DNA of 32,340 nt from CBDHDN01 sp965261585 (GCA_965261585.1 CBDHDN010000037.1:1-32340); one strand, 5' to 3'; counted from the stretch's first letter, positions 16,378 to 28,178 are shown. Program-made: numbers and translations. Notes: generated by a model from the sequence alone, not told the origin.

Positions 16378-16581
16378 TCAGCCGCCGCCGCGCGTCGCCA
16401 GGATCAACAGCACCAACAGCACGACGGCCGCGAACTGCAGGATCACGCGCGCGCGCATCAGCCTGTTGCCGTGGTGCCGATTGAACTCGCCGCCCCGCGC
16501 CATTGTCAGCGTGCCGAACAGGATGACGAGCAACACCGCGCCCAGCACGACAGCGAGCAGGATCGGCAGTGCGGCGCCCAT
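16378..16581 (-). CDS. twin transmembrane protein (HIG1-like small membrane protein)
   Basis: This 67-residue protein has two hydrophobic segments (about residues 4-26 and 46-63). They are separated by a polar loop with GGEFNRHHGNRLMRARV, matching the HIG1/twin-TM family often found next to pduO in Alphaproteobacteria. Eukaryotic HIG1 homologues act on respiratory complexes; the bacterial role is not established. It is the first gene of the cluster leading to the cobalamin adenosyltransferase and the ETF genes. The start at 16581 is divergent from the GST gene, with 180 bases between. Confidence 0.8.
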   Translation of the reverse strand: MGAALPILLAVVLGAVLLVILFGTLTMARGGEFNRHHGNRLMRARVILQFAAVVLLVLLILATRGGG

Positions 16582-16761
16582 GGCCGAGATATAGCCCAGC
16601 GGTGCCGCGCCGGCTATGGCGGGCGGGGGCCCGCCGCGCGGTCGACGGGTGCGGCCCCGGCTCGGGAAGGGGATACCATCCTCTGTTCATTCCCCATGTC
16701 CGTGTGGTTCATTGCTGGGCCAAGCGCCGTCAGGCGCCATCAGCAAGGAGCATCGAAGCGC

Positions 16762-17390
16762 ATGTACGACCTCTACACCTGGACGACCCCGAACGGCCGC
16801 AAGGTCTCGATCATGTTCGAGGAGGTCGGCCTGCCCTACGAGGCCCACGCCATCGACATCACGAAGGGCGACCAGATGGCGCCGGAGTTCATCAAGATCA
16901 GCCCGAACAACAAGACCCCGGCGATCGTCGAGCGGGCGAGCGGCCGCACGATGATGGAGTCAGGGGCGATCCTGCTGTACCTGGCGGAAAAGACCGGCCA
17001 GCTGATGCCAGCGACGAGGACGCGCGCTGGCGGGCCATGGAATGGCTGATGATGCAGATGGGCAGCGTCGGCCCGATGCTCGGCCAGACCCACCATTTCG
17101 TAAAGTACAATGCCGGCAAGGCGCCCTACGCCGAGGAGCGTTACCTGAACGAGAACCGCCGCATCTACGGCGTGCTCGACAGGCGCCTCGGCGAGGTCGA
17201 ATACCTGGCCGGCGACTATTCGATCGCCGATATCGCCACCTGGCCGTGGATCGCCCGCTTCGACTGGCAGACCATGGATTTGAACGACACCCCCAACCTC
17301 AAGCGCTGGTACCTGGCGATCGCCGAGCGCCCCGCCGTGCGGCGCGGCTGGGACGTGCCCAAGGCGGTGCAGGAAATCCCCATGCCGTGA
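16762..17390 (+). pseudogene. glutathione S-transferase, broken by a single-base frameshift
   Basis: Two frames together make one complete GST of about 208 residues. The first (from ATG 16762, AAGGAG 11 bases upstream) encodes the thioredoxin-like domain: YTWTTPNGRKVSIMFEEVG, NNKTPAIVE and ESGAILLYLAEKTG. It then drifts off after GQLMP. The second frame picks up with DEDARWRAMEWLMMQMG and continues through the helical domain (YLAGDYSIADIATWPW) to 17390. The shift is near 17008-17012; restoring one base gives GQLMPSDEDARW. The sequence resembles the YfcG/nu-class GST branch. Either a real null mutation or an assembly indel explains it. A fumarylacetoacetase-family gene follows downstream. Confidence 0.85.
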
Positions 17391-17510
17391 GGGCGGGGGC
17401 ACAGACAAAGTGAAGCCTTGATCCCGGGCCCCCGGGGCGGTTAGCTTTGGCGGCTGGACGGGCCAAGGTCACAACGGTTCCCCGCAGCGTGGGAGGGGCC
17501 GTGGAATGGA

Positions 17511-17529
17511 CCCCGGATCACGTCCGGGG
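17511..17529. repeat. extragenic palindrome
   Basis: ccccgga - tcacg - tccgggg, a 7-bp perfect stem with a 5-base loop, lies between the GST gene and the FAH-family gene. It has the same design as palindromes at 20178-20200, 20227-20247 and 28124-28142. Such units are common in alphaproteobacterial intergenic DNA. Confidence 0.7.
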
Positions 17530-17590
17530 TTTCTCTTCTGTGTAGCTTTCGCGATTTCCCCCTGCAGTGCGAAAGAAGGAGCAACGAGCA

Positions 17591-18274
17591 ATGGAATATG
17601 TCGTCCCCGCCTGGGAGCTGCCGTCGGTACCGGTCAACGGCACCGACGCGCGGTTCCCGGTCCGCCGCATCTATTGCGTCGGCCGCAACTACGCCGCACA
17701 TGCCCGGGAGATGGGGGCCGACGAGCGCGACCCGCCGTTCTTTTTCATGAAGCCGGCCGACGCCATCGTGTTGTCGGGCGGCACTGCCGCCTATCCGCCG
17801 CAGACCAACGATTTGCATCATGAGATCGAACTGGTCGTCGCCATCGGTACCGGCGGCCACGACATAGCCGAAGCCACGGCGCTGGACCATGTCTTCGGCT
17901 ATGCCGTCGGCGTCGACCTGACGCGCCGCGACCTGCAGCAGCAGGCCAAGGACAAGGGCCGGCCCTGGGACATGGGGAAGGGCTTCGATCAGTCGGCGCC
18001 GATCACGGCGATCACGCCGGCCGCGACCGCCGGCCACATCGGCGCCGGCGCCATCTGGCTCAAGGTCAACGACCAGACACGCCAGACGTCCGACGTCGCC
18101 AAGCTGATCTGGAGCGTGCCCGAGACGATCGCCTATCTGTCGGGCCTCGTCGCCCTGGCGCCGGGCGATCTGATCTACACCGGCACGCCGGCCGGTGTCG
18201 CCGCCCTCAAGCCCGGCGACGCGCTGCACGGCCATGTCGACGGCCTCGACGAGCTGTTCGTCACGATCGGATGA
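17591..18274 (+). CDS. fumarylacetoacetate hydrolase (FAH) family protein
   Basis: This is a 227-residue FAH-fold enzyme, the compact fumarylpyruvate/acylpyruvate hydrolase type. Motifs are RIYCVGRNYAAHAREMG, FFFMKPADAIV and the metal-binding HHEIELVVAIG. They are followed by VGVDLTRRDLQQQAKDKG, PWDMGKGFDQSAPI and the closing GDLIYTGTPAGVAAL. It probably cleaves a C-C bond in an acylpyruvate using a divalent metal. The neighbouring GST could have been a maleylpyruvate isomerase partner, but that is inference. The start is the ATG at 17591, with AAGGAG 9 bases upstream. Confidence 0.88.
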   Translation: MEYVVPAWELPSVPVNGTDARFPVRRIYCVGRNYAAHAREMGADERDPPFFFMKPADAIVLSGGTAAYPPQTNDLHHEIELVVAIGTGGHDIAEATALDHVFGYAVGVDLTRRDLQQQAKDKGRPWDMGKGFDQSAPITAITPAATAGHIGAGAIWLKVNDQTRQTSDVAKLIWSVPETIAYLSGLVALAPGDLIYTGTPAGVAALKPGDALHGHVDGLDELFVTIG

Positions 18275-18441
18275 CGCCCGCGCCGCCGGGTGGTGGCACA
18301 GAGCCGCGAAATCGGGTAACAGGGCTGTGCGCCGCGACGCGTGATAGTCATGTGACGCTGGAGCGATCGTCGGGACGCGGCGCGTGAGGAACGCGTTCGG
18401 CGGGGTTTCACGGCCCCGGCGGCGCAAGGGGGGAAACGAAA

Positions 18442-19749
<1,308 letters not shown>

Positions 19750-19803
19750 CGCGGGCATGTTGCCCGCGGCGCCGGGGCACCGCGGAGAGAAAGGACACGG
19801 GGC

Positions 19804-20142
19804 ATGAAACTGATCATGGCTATCATCAAGCCGCACCGGCTGGACCAGGTTCGCGAGGCGCTGACGGCCGCCGGCGTCCAGGGCATGACCGTCAGCGAGG
19901 TCAAGGGCTTCGGCCGCCAGAAAGGGCATACGGAGATCTATCGCGGCGCCGAATACACCGTGACCTTCATGCCGAAGCTGAAGCTCGAGGTGGTGGTCGG
20001 CGATGACGTCGCCGACCAGGCCGTGGAGACGATCCGCAACGCCGCCAACACCGAAAAGATCGGCGACGGCAAGATCTTCGTCCTCGACCTCGAGCAGGCC
20101 GTGCGCATCAGGACCGGAGAGACCGGCGGCGAGGCGCTGTAG
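19804..20142 (+). CDS. glnK: nitrogen regulatory protein P-II (GlnK type)
   Basis: This is a 112-residue P-II signalling protein, normal length. The uridylylation site is Y51 in RGAEYTV. The B-loop and C-loop signatures are present as TEKIGDGKIFVLDLE and VRIRTGETG. It senses ATP/ADP and 2-oxoglutarate. Unmodified trimers block the Amt channel, and P-II also tunes glutamine synthetase control. Linkage to amt identifies it as the transporter-associated paralogue. The ribosome binding site is AAAGGA, 9 bases from the ATG. Two palindromes lie just downstream and may serve as a transcript end. Confidence 0.95.
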   Translation: MKLIMAIIKPHRLDQVREALTAAGVQGMTVSEVKGFGRQKGHTEIYRGAEYTVTFMPKLKLEVVVGDDVADQAVETIRNAANTEKIGDGKIFVLDLEQAVRIRTGETGGEAL

Positions 20143-20177
20143 CGCGTCGATCAGGGGCTTCACCATCCCATGTTGTC

Positions 20178-20200
20178 ATTGCCGGCCTTGAGCCGGCAAT
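20178..20200. repeat. extragenic palindrome
   Basis: attgccggc - cttga - gccggcaat, a perfect 9-bp stem with a 5-base loop, lies 36 bases after the glnK stop. It belongs to the same repeat style as its neighbour and could stabilise or end the amtB-glnK transcript. No T-run follows. Confidence 0.75.
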
Positions 20201-20226
20201 CCAGCGCGGCGCCACGTGTTCCTGGG

Positions 20227-20247
20227 TTCGCGGGTCAAGCCCGCGAA
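20227..20247. repeat. extragenic palindrome
   Basis: ttcgcggg - tcaag - cccgcgaa, a perfect 8-bp stem with a 5-base loop, lies between glnK and the IS5-type element. It is the second of two adjacent units with the same five-base-loop design. Confidence 0.75.
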
Positions 20248-20275
20248 TGACCCCGGATCGGGGGCAACGTCCTGC

Positions 20276-21042
20276 CTAGGTCGTGGACTCATAATGCCTG
20301 AGCCAGAGTCGGATCGATGCGATTGCAATGGCGGCGAGGAAGTTTCGAGCGAGTTTGTCGTAGCGCGTGGCGATCCGGCGGAAGTGTTTGACCTTGTTGA
20401 AGAAGCGCTCGACAAGGTTGCGTTGGCGGTAGAGTTCGGGGTCGACCGAGCGTTGGATCTTGCGGCCTCGTTGGGTCGGGATATGCGCCTCGGAGCCGTG
20501 GCCGGCGATCATCTCGACGATGGCCTTGGCGTCGTAGCCGCGGTCGGCGACGGTGTGGTGTGCCGGTGCGAGCCCGTTGAGCAGCGCTGGGACGCCGGCC
20601 TTGTCAGAGGCCTGGCCGGGGCTGACCAGGAAGCGCAGCGGCAGGCCGCGAGCGTCGACCACGGTGTGGATCTTGGTGCTCAGTCCGCCACGAGAACGGC
20701 CAATGGCGTGATCCGGGCCCCCTTTTTTCCGCCCGCCGCGTGCTGGTGCGCACGCACGATCGAGGTATCGATCAGATGAAGCGAATCCGGCGATTGCGCG
20801 GCCAATGTCTCGAAAACACGCAGCCACACGCCGGCCTTGGCCCAGCGGTTGAAGCGGTTGTAGACGGTCGTGTAGGGGCCATAGCGCTCCGGCAGGTCGC
20901 GCCACGGCGAGCCGGTCCGCAGGATGTAGAAGATGCCGTTCACCACGCGCCGGTCGTCCACCCGCGCTACGCCGCGTGGTTTGTTCGGAAGCAGCGGCGC
21001 GATCATCGCCCACTCCCGATCGCTCAGATCGAAACGTGCCAT
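20276..21042 (-). CDS. IS5/IS427-type transposase, two frames joined by -1 frameshift
   Basis: Frame A (ATG 21042) encodes the DUF4096-type N-terminal part: FDLSDREWAMIAPLLP, DDRRVVNGIFYILRTGSPW and YNRFNRW. It continues to the first catalytic Asp in LIDTSIVRAHQ. Frame B, one base back, continues with GPDHAIGRSRGGLSTKIH, the second Asp in VADRGYDA and the Glu in RNLVERFFNKVKHFRR. The switch is at A AAA AAG (20728-20722), a classic -1 slippery heptamer, and gives one product of about 255 residues. The stop TAG (20278-20276) is not encoded by the element itself but comes from the duplicated CTAG target. All three DDE residues are present. Confidence 0.88.
20722..20728 (-). promoter_or_regulatory. 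-1 ribosomal frameshift site (A AAA AAG)
   Basis: On the minus strand the heptamer A AAA AAG is in the right phase for tandem slippage, followed by GGGGCCC. Slipping back one base joins frame A (HQHAAGGKK) to frame B (GGPDHAIGRSRGG). This is the usual expression mode of many IS5-family transposases. Confidence 0.8.
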
Positions 21043-21086
21043 TAGATAGCTCCCCCAGTTCGGGGGCTTGAATCACATCCGCCCGA

Positions 21087-21103
21087 AAAGGGGAATCCCC
21101 TTT
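21087..21103 (-). terminator. hairpin with T-run inside the IS5 end, downstream of argG
   Basis: Minus-strand aaagggg - att - ccccttt, then one more T. This 7-bp stem ends in four T and lies 14 bases past the argG stop, within the IS. It could end argG transcription and shield the transposase from read-through. Confidence 0.5.
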
Positions 21104-21116
21104 ATGGGTACAGAAC

Positions 21117-22325
<1,209 letters not shown>

Positions 22326-22423
22326 GGCCGTTGCCTGTCCCTCGGTTCGCCGGAAGCGGCGCAGTATAGGGGCTGCCCGGGGCCGGGCAAGGTGCTGATG
22401 GCGAGGATGACGGAAGCGTCCGG

Positions 22424-23539
22424 CTACGCGGGCGCCCCCTGGGCGGCACTGCGGCGGGTGCGTTCGCTCGTCGATTTGAGCTGGCCGCAAGCGGCGAGGA
22501 TGTCTTCGCCGCGCGGCGTGCGGATCGGCGAAGCGTAGCCGCCGTCGAGCATGATCGCGGCGAAGCGTTCGATCGCCTGGGGCGTCGAGCGCTCGTAGGG
22601 CGCGCCCGGCCAGGGGTTGAACGGGATCAGGTTCACCTTCGCCGGGATGCCGCGGATCAGCCGGACCAGCGCATGGGCGTCCGCGGGGCTGTCGTTGACG
22701 TCGCGCAGCATGACGTATTCGAACGTGATGCGCCGCGCGTTGCGGGCGCCGGGATAAGCCCGGCAGGCGGCGAGCAGCTGGTCGAGCGGGTACTTGCGGT
22801 TGAGCGGCACCAGCTCGTCGCGCAGCGCGTCGGTCACCGCATGCAGCGAGACCGCGAGCTTGACCCCGAGCTCTTCGCCGCAGCGCTGCATCATCGGCAC
22901 GACGCCGGCGGTCGACAGCGTGATGCGGCGCTTGGAGATGGCAATGCCTTCGCCGTCCATGATGACGGCCAGCGCCGCGGCGACGTTGTCGTAGTTGTAG
23001 AGCGGCTCGCCCATGCCCATCATGACGATGTTCGTAACGCGGCGCTCCTTGCCCGGGACCGGCCAGTCGTCCAGCCGGTCGCGGGCGAGGAGGACCTGGG
23101 CAACGACCTCCGCCGCCGTCAGGTTGCGCACCAGGCGCTGGGTGCCGGTGTGGCAGAACCGGCAGTTCAGCGTGCAGCCGACCTGGGAGGAGACGCACAA
23201 CGTGCCGCGCTCCTTGCCCGGGATGAACACCGTCTCGATCAGGCTTGCGTCGGCGAGGCGCAGCAGCCACTTGACCGTGCCGTCGGCGGAGCGCTGCTCC
23301 TGCGCGACCGCCGGCCGGGCGATGTCCCATGACGCGGTGAGCGCGTCGCGCAACGCCGCCGGCAGATTGGTCATTGCCGCGAAGTCGGCGGCGCCGCGGT
23401 GATAGAGCCACTGCCATATTTGCGCGGCGCGAAACGGCTGTTGGCCGAGCGCCGCGAGGTGCGCGTCCAACACGTCACGGGCGCAGCCGACGAGCGCCGG
23501 ACGCGGCGCCGGGGTTCCGGTTTTGGGCATGTCGGTCAT
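22424..23539 (-). CDS. rlmN: 23S rRNA (adenine2503-C2)/tRNA A37 methyltransferase RlmN
   Basis: This is a 371-residue radical SAM enzyme. The 4Fe-4S ligands are C122, C126 and C129 in GCTLNCRFCHTG. RlmN features are FRAAQIWQWLYHRGA at the N terminus, VMMGMGEPLYNYDNV, ISKRRITLSTAGVVP, AVSLHAVTDALRDELVPLNRKYPL and VNLIPFNPWPG, with a C-terminal GEDILAACGQL carrying the methyl-carrying Cys. The start is the ATG at 23539; an open frame upstream overlaps the next gene and is not needed. It lies 98 bases from argG and 31 bases from the IalB-family gene, all on the minus strand. Confidence 0.95.
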   Translation of the reverse strand: MTDMPKTGTPAPRPALVGCARDVLDAHLAALGQQPFRAAQIWQWLYHRGAADFAAMTNLPAALRDALTASWDIARPAVAQEQRSADGTVKWLLRLADASLIETVFIPGKERGTLCVSSQVGCTLNCRFCHTGTQRLVRNLTAAEVVAQVLLARDRLDDWPVPGKERRVTNIVMMGMGEPLYNYDNVAAALAVIMDGEGIAISKRRITLSTAGVVPMMQRCGEELGVKLAVSLHAVTDALRDELVPLNRKYPLDQLLAACRAYPGARNARRITFEYVMLRDVNDSPADAHALVRLIRGIPAKVNLIPFNPWPGAPYERSTPQAIERFAAIMLDGGYASPIRTPRGEDILAACGQLKSTSERTRRSAAQGAPA

Positions 23540-23570
23540 GGCCGATGATGACGCGCTCGCATCGACAATG

Positions 23571-24080
23571 CTAGCGCGGGCAGGCCTTGTTGATCGCGTC
23601 GTGGGCCGCTGTCGTGCCACGTAGCGAATAGACGTCCGTCGTCGGGTTGTTGCGGTTCGACAGGCCGACGACGGTCATCTCCAGGCCGGCGCGCATGGCC
23701 TCGACGATCTTGGTGTCGTCGGCGGGCGTGTAGGTCCAGGCGTTGGCGTCGTCCGTGAACAGCGCCCAGCCGGCTTCGCCGATCTTGATCTGGGCCTCGC
23801 TTTTCTCCTTGAACTCATAGCCGATGTCGACCTGGACGACGTCGTATTCGTCCCGCCCCGGACGGTGCCAGACGAGATAGAAGATGTCGCCGCGCCGGTC
23901 GCGCAGCGACGCCTGCTGGGGCACCGACACCATGTAGCAGGAGCGCGCGTTGCCGGCGCCCGCGATATAGGCCGTCCAGTCACCGAACTGGCCGAGCTGT
24001 TTCGCTTCCTGGGCGTGGCCGGTCCCGACGGTCGTAACCAGCAGGGCCAGGGCCGGAAGCATCAGATGCCATAGCCTCAT
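23571..24080 (-). CDS. invasion-associated locus B (IalB) family periplasmic protein
   Basis: This 169-residue exported protein has a signal peptide (MRLWHLMLPALALLVTTVG, cleavage near GHAQ) and the IalB-family pattern. An early FGDWTAYIA is followed by SCYMVSVPQQ, a beta-rich middle and a final Cys in NKACPR that could pair with the first. IalB proteins are widespread in Alphaproteobacteria. A role in erythrocyte invasion is known for Bartonella; elsewhere the function is unclear. It sits 31 bases upstream of rlmN. The region before it (24081-24237) probably holds its promoter and shows no gene. Confidence 0.78.
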   Translation of the reverse strand: MRLWHLMLPALALLVTTVGTGHAQEAKQLGQFGDWTAYIAGAGNARSCYMVSVPQQASLRDRRGDIFYLVWHRPGRDEYDVVQVDIGYEFKEKSEAQIKIGEAGWALFTDDANAWTYTPADDTKIVEAMRAGLEMTVVGLSNRNNPTTDVYSLRGTTAAHDAINKACPR

Positions 24081-24237
24081 GGCTGCCGTAATTAAAGCAA
24101 GGGACGCGGCCTTGCCAAGGCCGCGGACCGGTCGATAGGTAATTTTTGTGAACCGACGGCGGCCGGACGGCCGGCGCGTCCCGATAACTTCGATGCGGTT
24201 CCGGCCGATCCAGCCGAAAATGCGCCTACGCGCCGTC

Positions 24238-24771
24238 CTAGTGCCGCCGCGTGCGAAACAGCGGTCCGCCGAGCACGTGCGCGGGCAGCTGTTCGGTCGG
24301 CCCGCCGGGGCCGACGGGGCGGGGCGGATAGCGGCCGAGGCTCAAGCAGCGGTCATACATGACGATGGCGGCGGCGATGCCCACATTGACCGAGAACCGG
24401 GTCGGGATCTTGACGACATGGGCGCACCGGGTGACGAGCGCAGCCGGCAGGCCGCCACGCTCCGGCCCGAACACATAGGCGGCGCGGCGCGGGTGACGAA
24501 ACGTCGGCAGGGCAATGGCATCGTCGACGATCTCGATACCGACCAGGGTGCAGTCATGGGGCAGCGTCAGATCGGCGACCCCGGCGAACTCGTAGAACGG
24601 CAGGTGCTCCCAGGCGGCCGAGGTGTCGGACTTGCGGCCCTCGTCCTTCTCATAGGCGGCGCCGACGGTGAACAGGAAGCTGGCGCCGAACGCATGGGCC
24701 GAGCGCATGACGCTGCCCACGTTCATCGCCTTGCTGATGCCGGCGACGCCGATGCCGAAATAGCCGCGCAT
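24238..24771 (-). CDS. SpoU/TrmH-family RNA 2'-O-methyltransferase
   Basis: This 177-residue protein keeps the SPOUT trefoil-knot motifs: NVGSVMRSAHAFGA (motif 1), YVFGPERGGLP (motif 2) and KIPTRFSVNVGIAAAIVMYDR (motif 3), where the usual SLNV is FSVNV. It would methylate a ribose 2'-OH in tRNA or rRNA using S-adenosylmethionine. It has no extra N-terminal substrate domain. The start is the ATG at 24771, which leaves 79 bases after the degraded glycosyltransferase gene. The target nucleotide is not predictable. Confidence 0.87.
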   Translation of the reverse strand: MRGYFGIGVAGISKAMNVGSVMRSAHAFGASFLFTVGAAYEKDEGRKSDTSAAWEHLPFYEFAGVADLTLPHDCTLVGIEIVDDAIALPTFRHPRRAAYVFGPERGGLPAALVTRCAHVVKIPTRFSVNVGIAAAIVMYDRCLSLGRYPPRPVGPGGPTEQLPAHVLGGPLFRTRRH

Positions 24772-24850
24772 GGGCGGCAGCCTCGCATGGGCCCGCCGAC
24801 GCGGGCAAGGTCGTGGGCCGGCAAGGGCGCCGGCGGCGTCGTGGGCGGCG

Positions 24851-26815
24851 TCAGCCGGCCGCGTGCGCCGGTGGCGGCAGTTGGGCCTCGACGCGGTCGA
24901 ACAGGACGCCGCCGTCGGCACACACGGCATCGAGCCGGCGTTGGTATTCGGCACGGAATTCGGCGAACAGCACCGCCCGCGCGGCCTCGTCGGTGGTCCG
25001 ATTGAGGTAGTAGGCGCCGACATAGGACATGGCGAGGGCCGAGCCGGCGACCATGCGGGCGACGCCGCCATAGTCGGCCGCGGCGAGCGAGAGAAAACCG
25101 CGGATGCGGCGGTCGAAGGCCTCGATGGTGCGGTCGCCGGCATCGATGACGCCCCTGAAGTCGGCGAAGAAGCGGCGCCACTCGGCGCCGAGCGGCGCCC
25201 GGCGGACGCGGCCGAGGAAGACACCGGGCGCGAAGTGCTTGCCGGCCGCGCGGATGTCGGCGACAACCGCCGCCTTGTCCGAGCGGCGCCGTGGCGATCG
25301 CCATGTCGCTGGGATCCATCGGCATGGCGCCGTCTATCAATGCGCCGTCACTGCAGTTGCGCACCTCGAGGTCGACGGCCGCGATGACCGCCTCGAACAT
25401 CTGCCGGCTGTCGACGAAATAGGAATTGACCAGCACCTGACCACCGAAGTTGCCGGCCGCCGCGAGCGGCAGGTCGACGGGGGCGCGCGCCATCGTCTCG
25501 CCCCGCGTGTAATAGACGGTGTGCCTGGAATGATGGTCCGCCGCAGTCTTCGCGCCCGCAGTCACAGCCGAACAGATAGACGTCGCGAAAGCCGAGGACC
25601 GCTGCCAGGGTCAGCGCCGCGTTGGCCGAGAACGGCCCGGTGCCGTCGAGTGGGCGACTGCCGCGGCCGAACATATCGGCCGCGCTCAACCCGTTGCGGA
25701 AAAACAGCGAGCGCTCCGGGAACAGGCCCAGCACCGCGGGCTGCACCGTCGTCGAGGCCACGAGGCGGATGCCGTCGAAGCGGCCCCGCGGGAAGCGGTC
25801 GGCGAAGCGGTCGACGATGAACTGCAGCCGCTCGACACTGATCTGGGAATTCTCATTCTCGACGTGGAAGTCGGGCACGATGCCGTGCTCAAGCAGCACC
25901 TGCAGGGATGAGCCCGCGGAGAAGATCACGGCGTGGCCGGACCAGCGCTCGATCGCGCCGACCGCCGTGTCGATGGACGGCCCGGAGCCGACGATGATCG
26001 CCGGCTCGCTGCGCGGCGGCCGCAGACCGCCGGCGATCAGGGAGAAATCGGGCGCCCTGAACGTTGTCGATGGTGTTCTGCACCATCCGGACTTCGTCGC
26101 GGTAGTAGCCCTTGAGGATCATCTTCGTGCCGGCCAGCTCCTCGAACTGGCGGCGCACGAGCTCGGTCACCGGCGTGCGGTAGTGCAGATAGACGTGGGA
26201 GCCGTCGAGCTGGCACGGCCCATAGGCCTCGATTAGCTCGTGCAGGCGCTCGACGATCTCCGTCAACTCCGCCTCGACGACGAAGTCGACGGTGCGGCGG
26301 TGCGCCCGGCAGTCCTCCAGCACATCCTGCCAGTCGGTCGCCTCCAGGCTGTGGCGCAGAAATTCGTGCAGCGGCTCGACCAGCAGGACGTGGCGCGGGT
26401 TGGTTCGCTGGATCAGCTCGGCCACATGCAGGCCGAGGCCGAGGCCGATGACGACGAGGAAGCCGGTGCGGTCGACCGGCGGCGCCGACGCAAGGCTGGC
26501 GCCGTCGCCCGTGGCCGCAGCCAGATGCCGCGCCATCGCGGCCGAGCAGTCGTCGGCCAGTTGACCGGCGTCCGGCGGGTTGACGAGATGGCGGACCGGC
26601 CGCTCGAAATACCGGTCGAGCTGCTGCCGAACGAATTCCGGCGCTGGCATGCGGTAGAGCATGCCGCCGCCGAGGTCGATGTCGCTCGCCACGCCGTCCT
26701 GCCCCCGGATGAGGCGGGACAACGAGTCGCGCTGATGTTCCAGCACCCCGGCAAGCGCCGGGGCGCGGGCCATGAGGTAGAGGATGTTGCGCTGGTAGAG
26801 ATCTGTCTCGGCCAT
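24851..26815 (-). pseudogene. Maf/DUF115-family (MptE-like) glycosyltransferase with three frameshifts
   Basis: Four segments in changing frames make one protein of about 650 residues. Segment 1 (from ATG 26815) has MAETDLYQRNILYLM and VIGLGLGLHVAEL, ending near NTIDNV. Segment 2 has APDFSLIAGGLRPP, the DUF115 signature IIVGSGPSID, then DFHVENENSQ and FGCDCG. Segment 3 has AADHHSRHTVYYTRG and GGQVLVNSYFV. Segment 4 runs SDKAAVVADI to the stop at 24851. Breaks are near 26058-26062, 25550-25562 and 25287-25295. Family members (motility-associated factors) add nonulosonic acids to flagellin or surface proteins. With three breaks the gene is very probably dead, unless the assembly is poor here. 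Confidence 0.8.
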
Positions 26816-27009
26816 GGTTCCTTGTCTCGGCCCCCGCTCGGCACGCCGCCGCCATTGCGGCAGTCACCGGGAAGATGGTCCGGTCTGGTTAATTTTCGCT
26901 GTATCCGAGTGGACGGTCACGGACGGCCCCGGGGGGCGGCCCGGCGACGATCCGGCGACGACCCGGCGGCTTGCGCGGGCGCCGCTTGCCGGGCATGGTG
27001 CGGCCGCCC

Positions 27010-28067
27010 ATGGCCAGCCCGTCCACCCGCCGCGATCGCCGCAGCGCCGCCGCACCGCTGGTTGTCGAGGTCGTCCGCGGCGCCATGGTCGAGAGCCGCC
27101 ACCAGGCCAGTGTCGCCATCGTCGACCCCGACGGCGCCGTCGCCGCCGCCTGGGGCGATATCGACGAGCCGGTCTATCCGCGCTCGGCCCTCAAGCCGCT
27201 GCAGGCGCTGCCGCTGGTCGAAAGCGGCGCCGCCGCGGCCCATGGCCTGGACCAACCGGCGCTGGCGGTGGCCACGGCGTCCCACACCGGAGAGCCGCGC
27301 CATGTCGAGGTCGTCGGGCGCTGGCTCGCCGGCGTCGGCCTCGGCAGCGGCGATCTGGAATGCGGTGCCCACGCACCAACGAACGCGGCGGCCGCCGAGG
27401 CGCTGCTGCGGGCCGGCGCGGCGCCGACGGCGCTGCACAACAACTGCTCCGGCAAGCACACCGGCATACTCACGACGGCGCGCCATCTGGACCTGCCGAC
27501 GGCCGGCTACACCGCCTTCGACCACCCGGTACAGCAACTGTTGCGCGACACCGTGGGCGCCGTGACCGGCGTCGATCTGGGACAGCGCACCGCGCGGCAT
27601 CGACGGCTGCTCGCTGCCGATCTATGGCATGCCGTTGCTCAATCTGGCCTGGGGGGATGGCCCGGTTCGCCGCCCCGGCACAGTTGGCCCGCGCGCGGGC
27701 CGCGGCCGCCACCGCGCTCTATGCGGCGATGACCGCGGAGCCATTCATGGTGGCCGGCAGCGGGCGCTTCTGCACCGTCGTCATGGCGGCGCTGGGCGGG
27801 GACGCGGCGCTGAAGACCGGCGCCGAGGGCGTCTATTGCGCGGCGCTGCCAGGGCCGGCGCTGGGTGTCGCGCTCAAGGTCGCCGACGGCGCGACGCGGG
27901 CGGCAGAGGTCGCGATGGCCGCGATCCTGGCCCATCTGGGGGTCCTGGACGAGGCGCGCGCGGCCGAGTTGGCCGACCGCTTGACGGTGCCGCTGCACAA
28001 CTGGAACGGCCGCCATGTCGGCGACGTCCGCATGGCGCCGCCGCTGGTGCCGGCGGTGCCGGACTAG
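27010..28067 (+). pseudogene. L-asparaginase II family protein with two frameshifts
   Basis: Three frames give one family-length protein. The first (from about 27010; ATGs at 26971 and 26995 are alternatives) has VEVVRGAMVESRHQASV, YPRSALKPLQALPLVE, ATASHTGEPRHVE and NNCSGKHTGIL. After GVDLGQR a shift near 27588-27600 brings GIDGCSLPIYGMPLLNLAWG. A second shift in the G6 run at 27651-27656 restores MARFAAPAQLARARAAAATALYAAMT, AGSGRFCTVVMAALGG, GAEGVYCAALPG and the end at 28067. The enzyme would hydrolyse asparagine to aspartate and ammonia. The homopolymer shift could be a sequencing error; the other is not in a run. Confidence 0.82.
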
Positions 28068-28114
28068 TACCTGCTTTCATTAGAGACTGAGTCACCGAGC
28101 GGCCGGCCCGCATA

Positions 28115-28171
28115 CTTCGACAACCCCGGATTAAATCCGGGGATGAGGGCCTTACCCTGAGCTTGTCGAAG
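28115..28171. repeat. nested extragenic palindromes
   Basis: Outer arms cttcgacaa (28115-28123) and ttgtcgaag (28163-28171) are perfect 9-bp complements. Directly inside the left arm is a second palindrome, ccccgga - ttaaa - tccgggg (28124-28142), of the same kind as the one at 17511-17529. The outer unit resembles the repeat at 12928-12980. Confidence 0.75.
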
Positions 28172-28178
28172 GCGATAT

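Larger units (their letters stand above)
20280..21116 (-). mobile_element. IS5 family (IS427 group) insertion sequence in a CTAG target
   Basis: An 837-bp element flanked by CTAG on both sides (20276-20279 and 21117-21120). The tips GTCGTGGACTCATAA and, from the right, GTTCTGTACCCATAA form an imperfect inverted repeat. It carries one transposase made by -1 frameshifting. The intact coding capacity, clear ends and intact target duplication suggest a recent and possibly still active insertion. It lies exactly at the argG stop codon without destroying it. Confidence 0.88.

Noticed and set aside
18275..18441. Possible sigma-54 promoter (TGGCAC at 18294-18299) before amtB
   Set aside because: The -24 half fits, but the expected TTGC at -12 reads cgcg, and no NtrC-type sites are apparent.
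24793..28090. A novel cluster of several small genes in the 25-28 kb stretch
   Set aside because: The pieces fall into order as two known families (Maf/DUF115 and asparaginase II) once frameshifts are allowed, so they are not separate genes.
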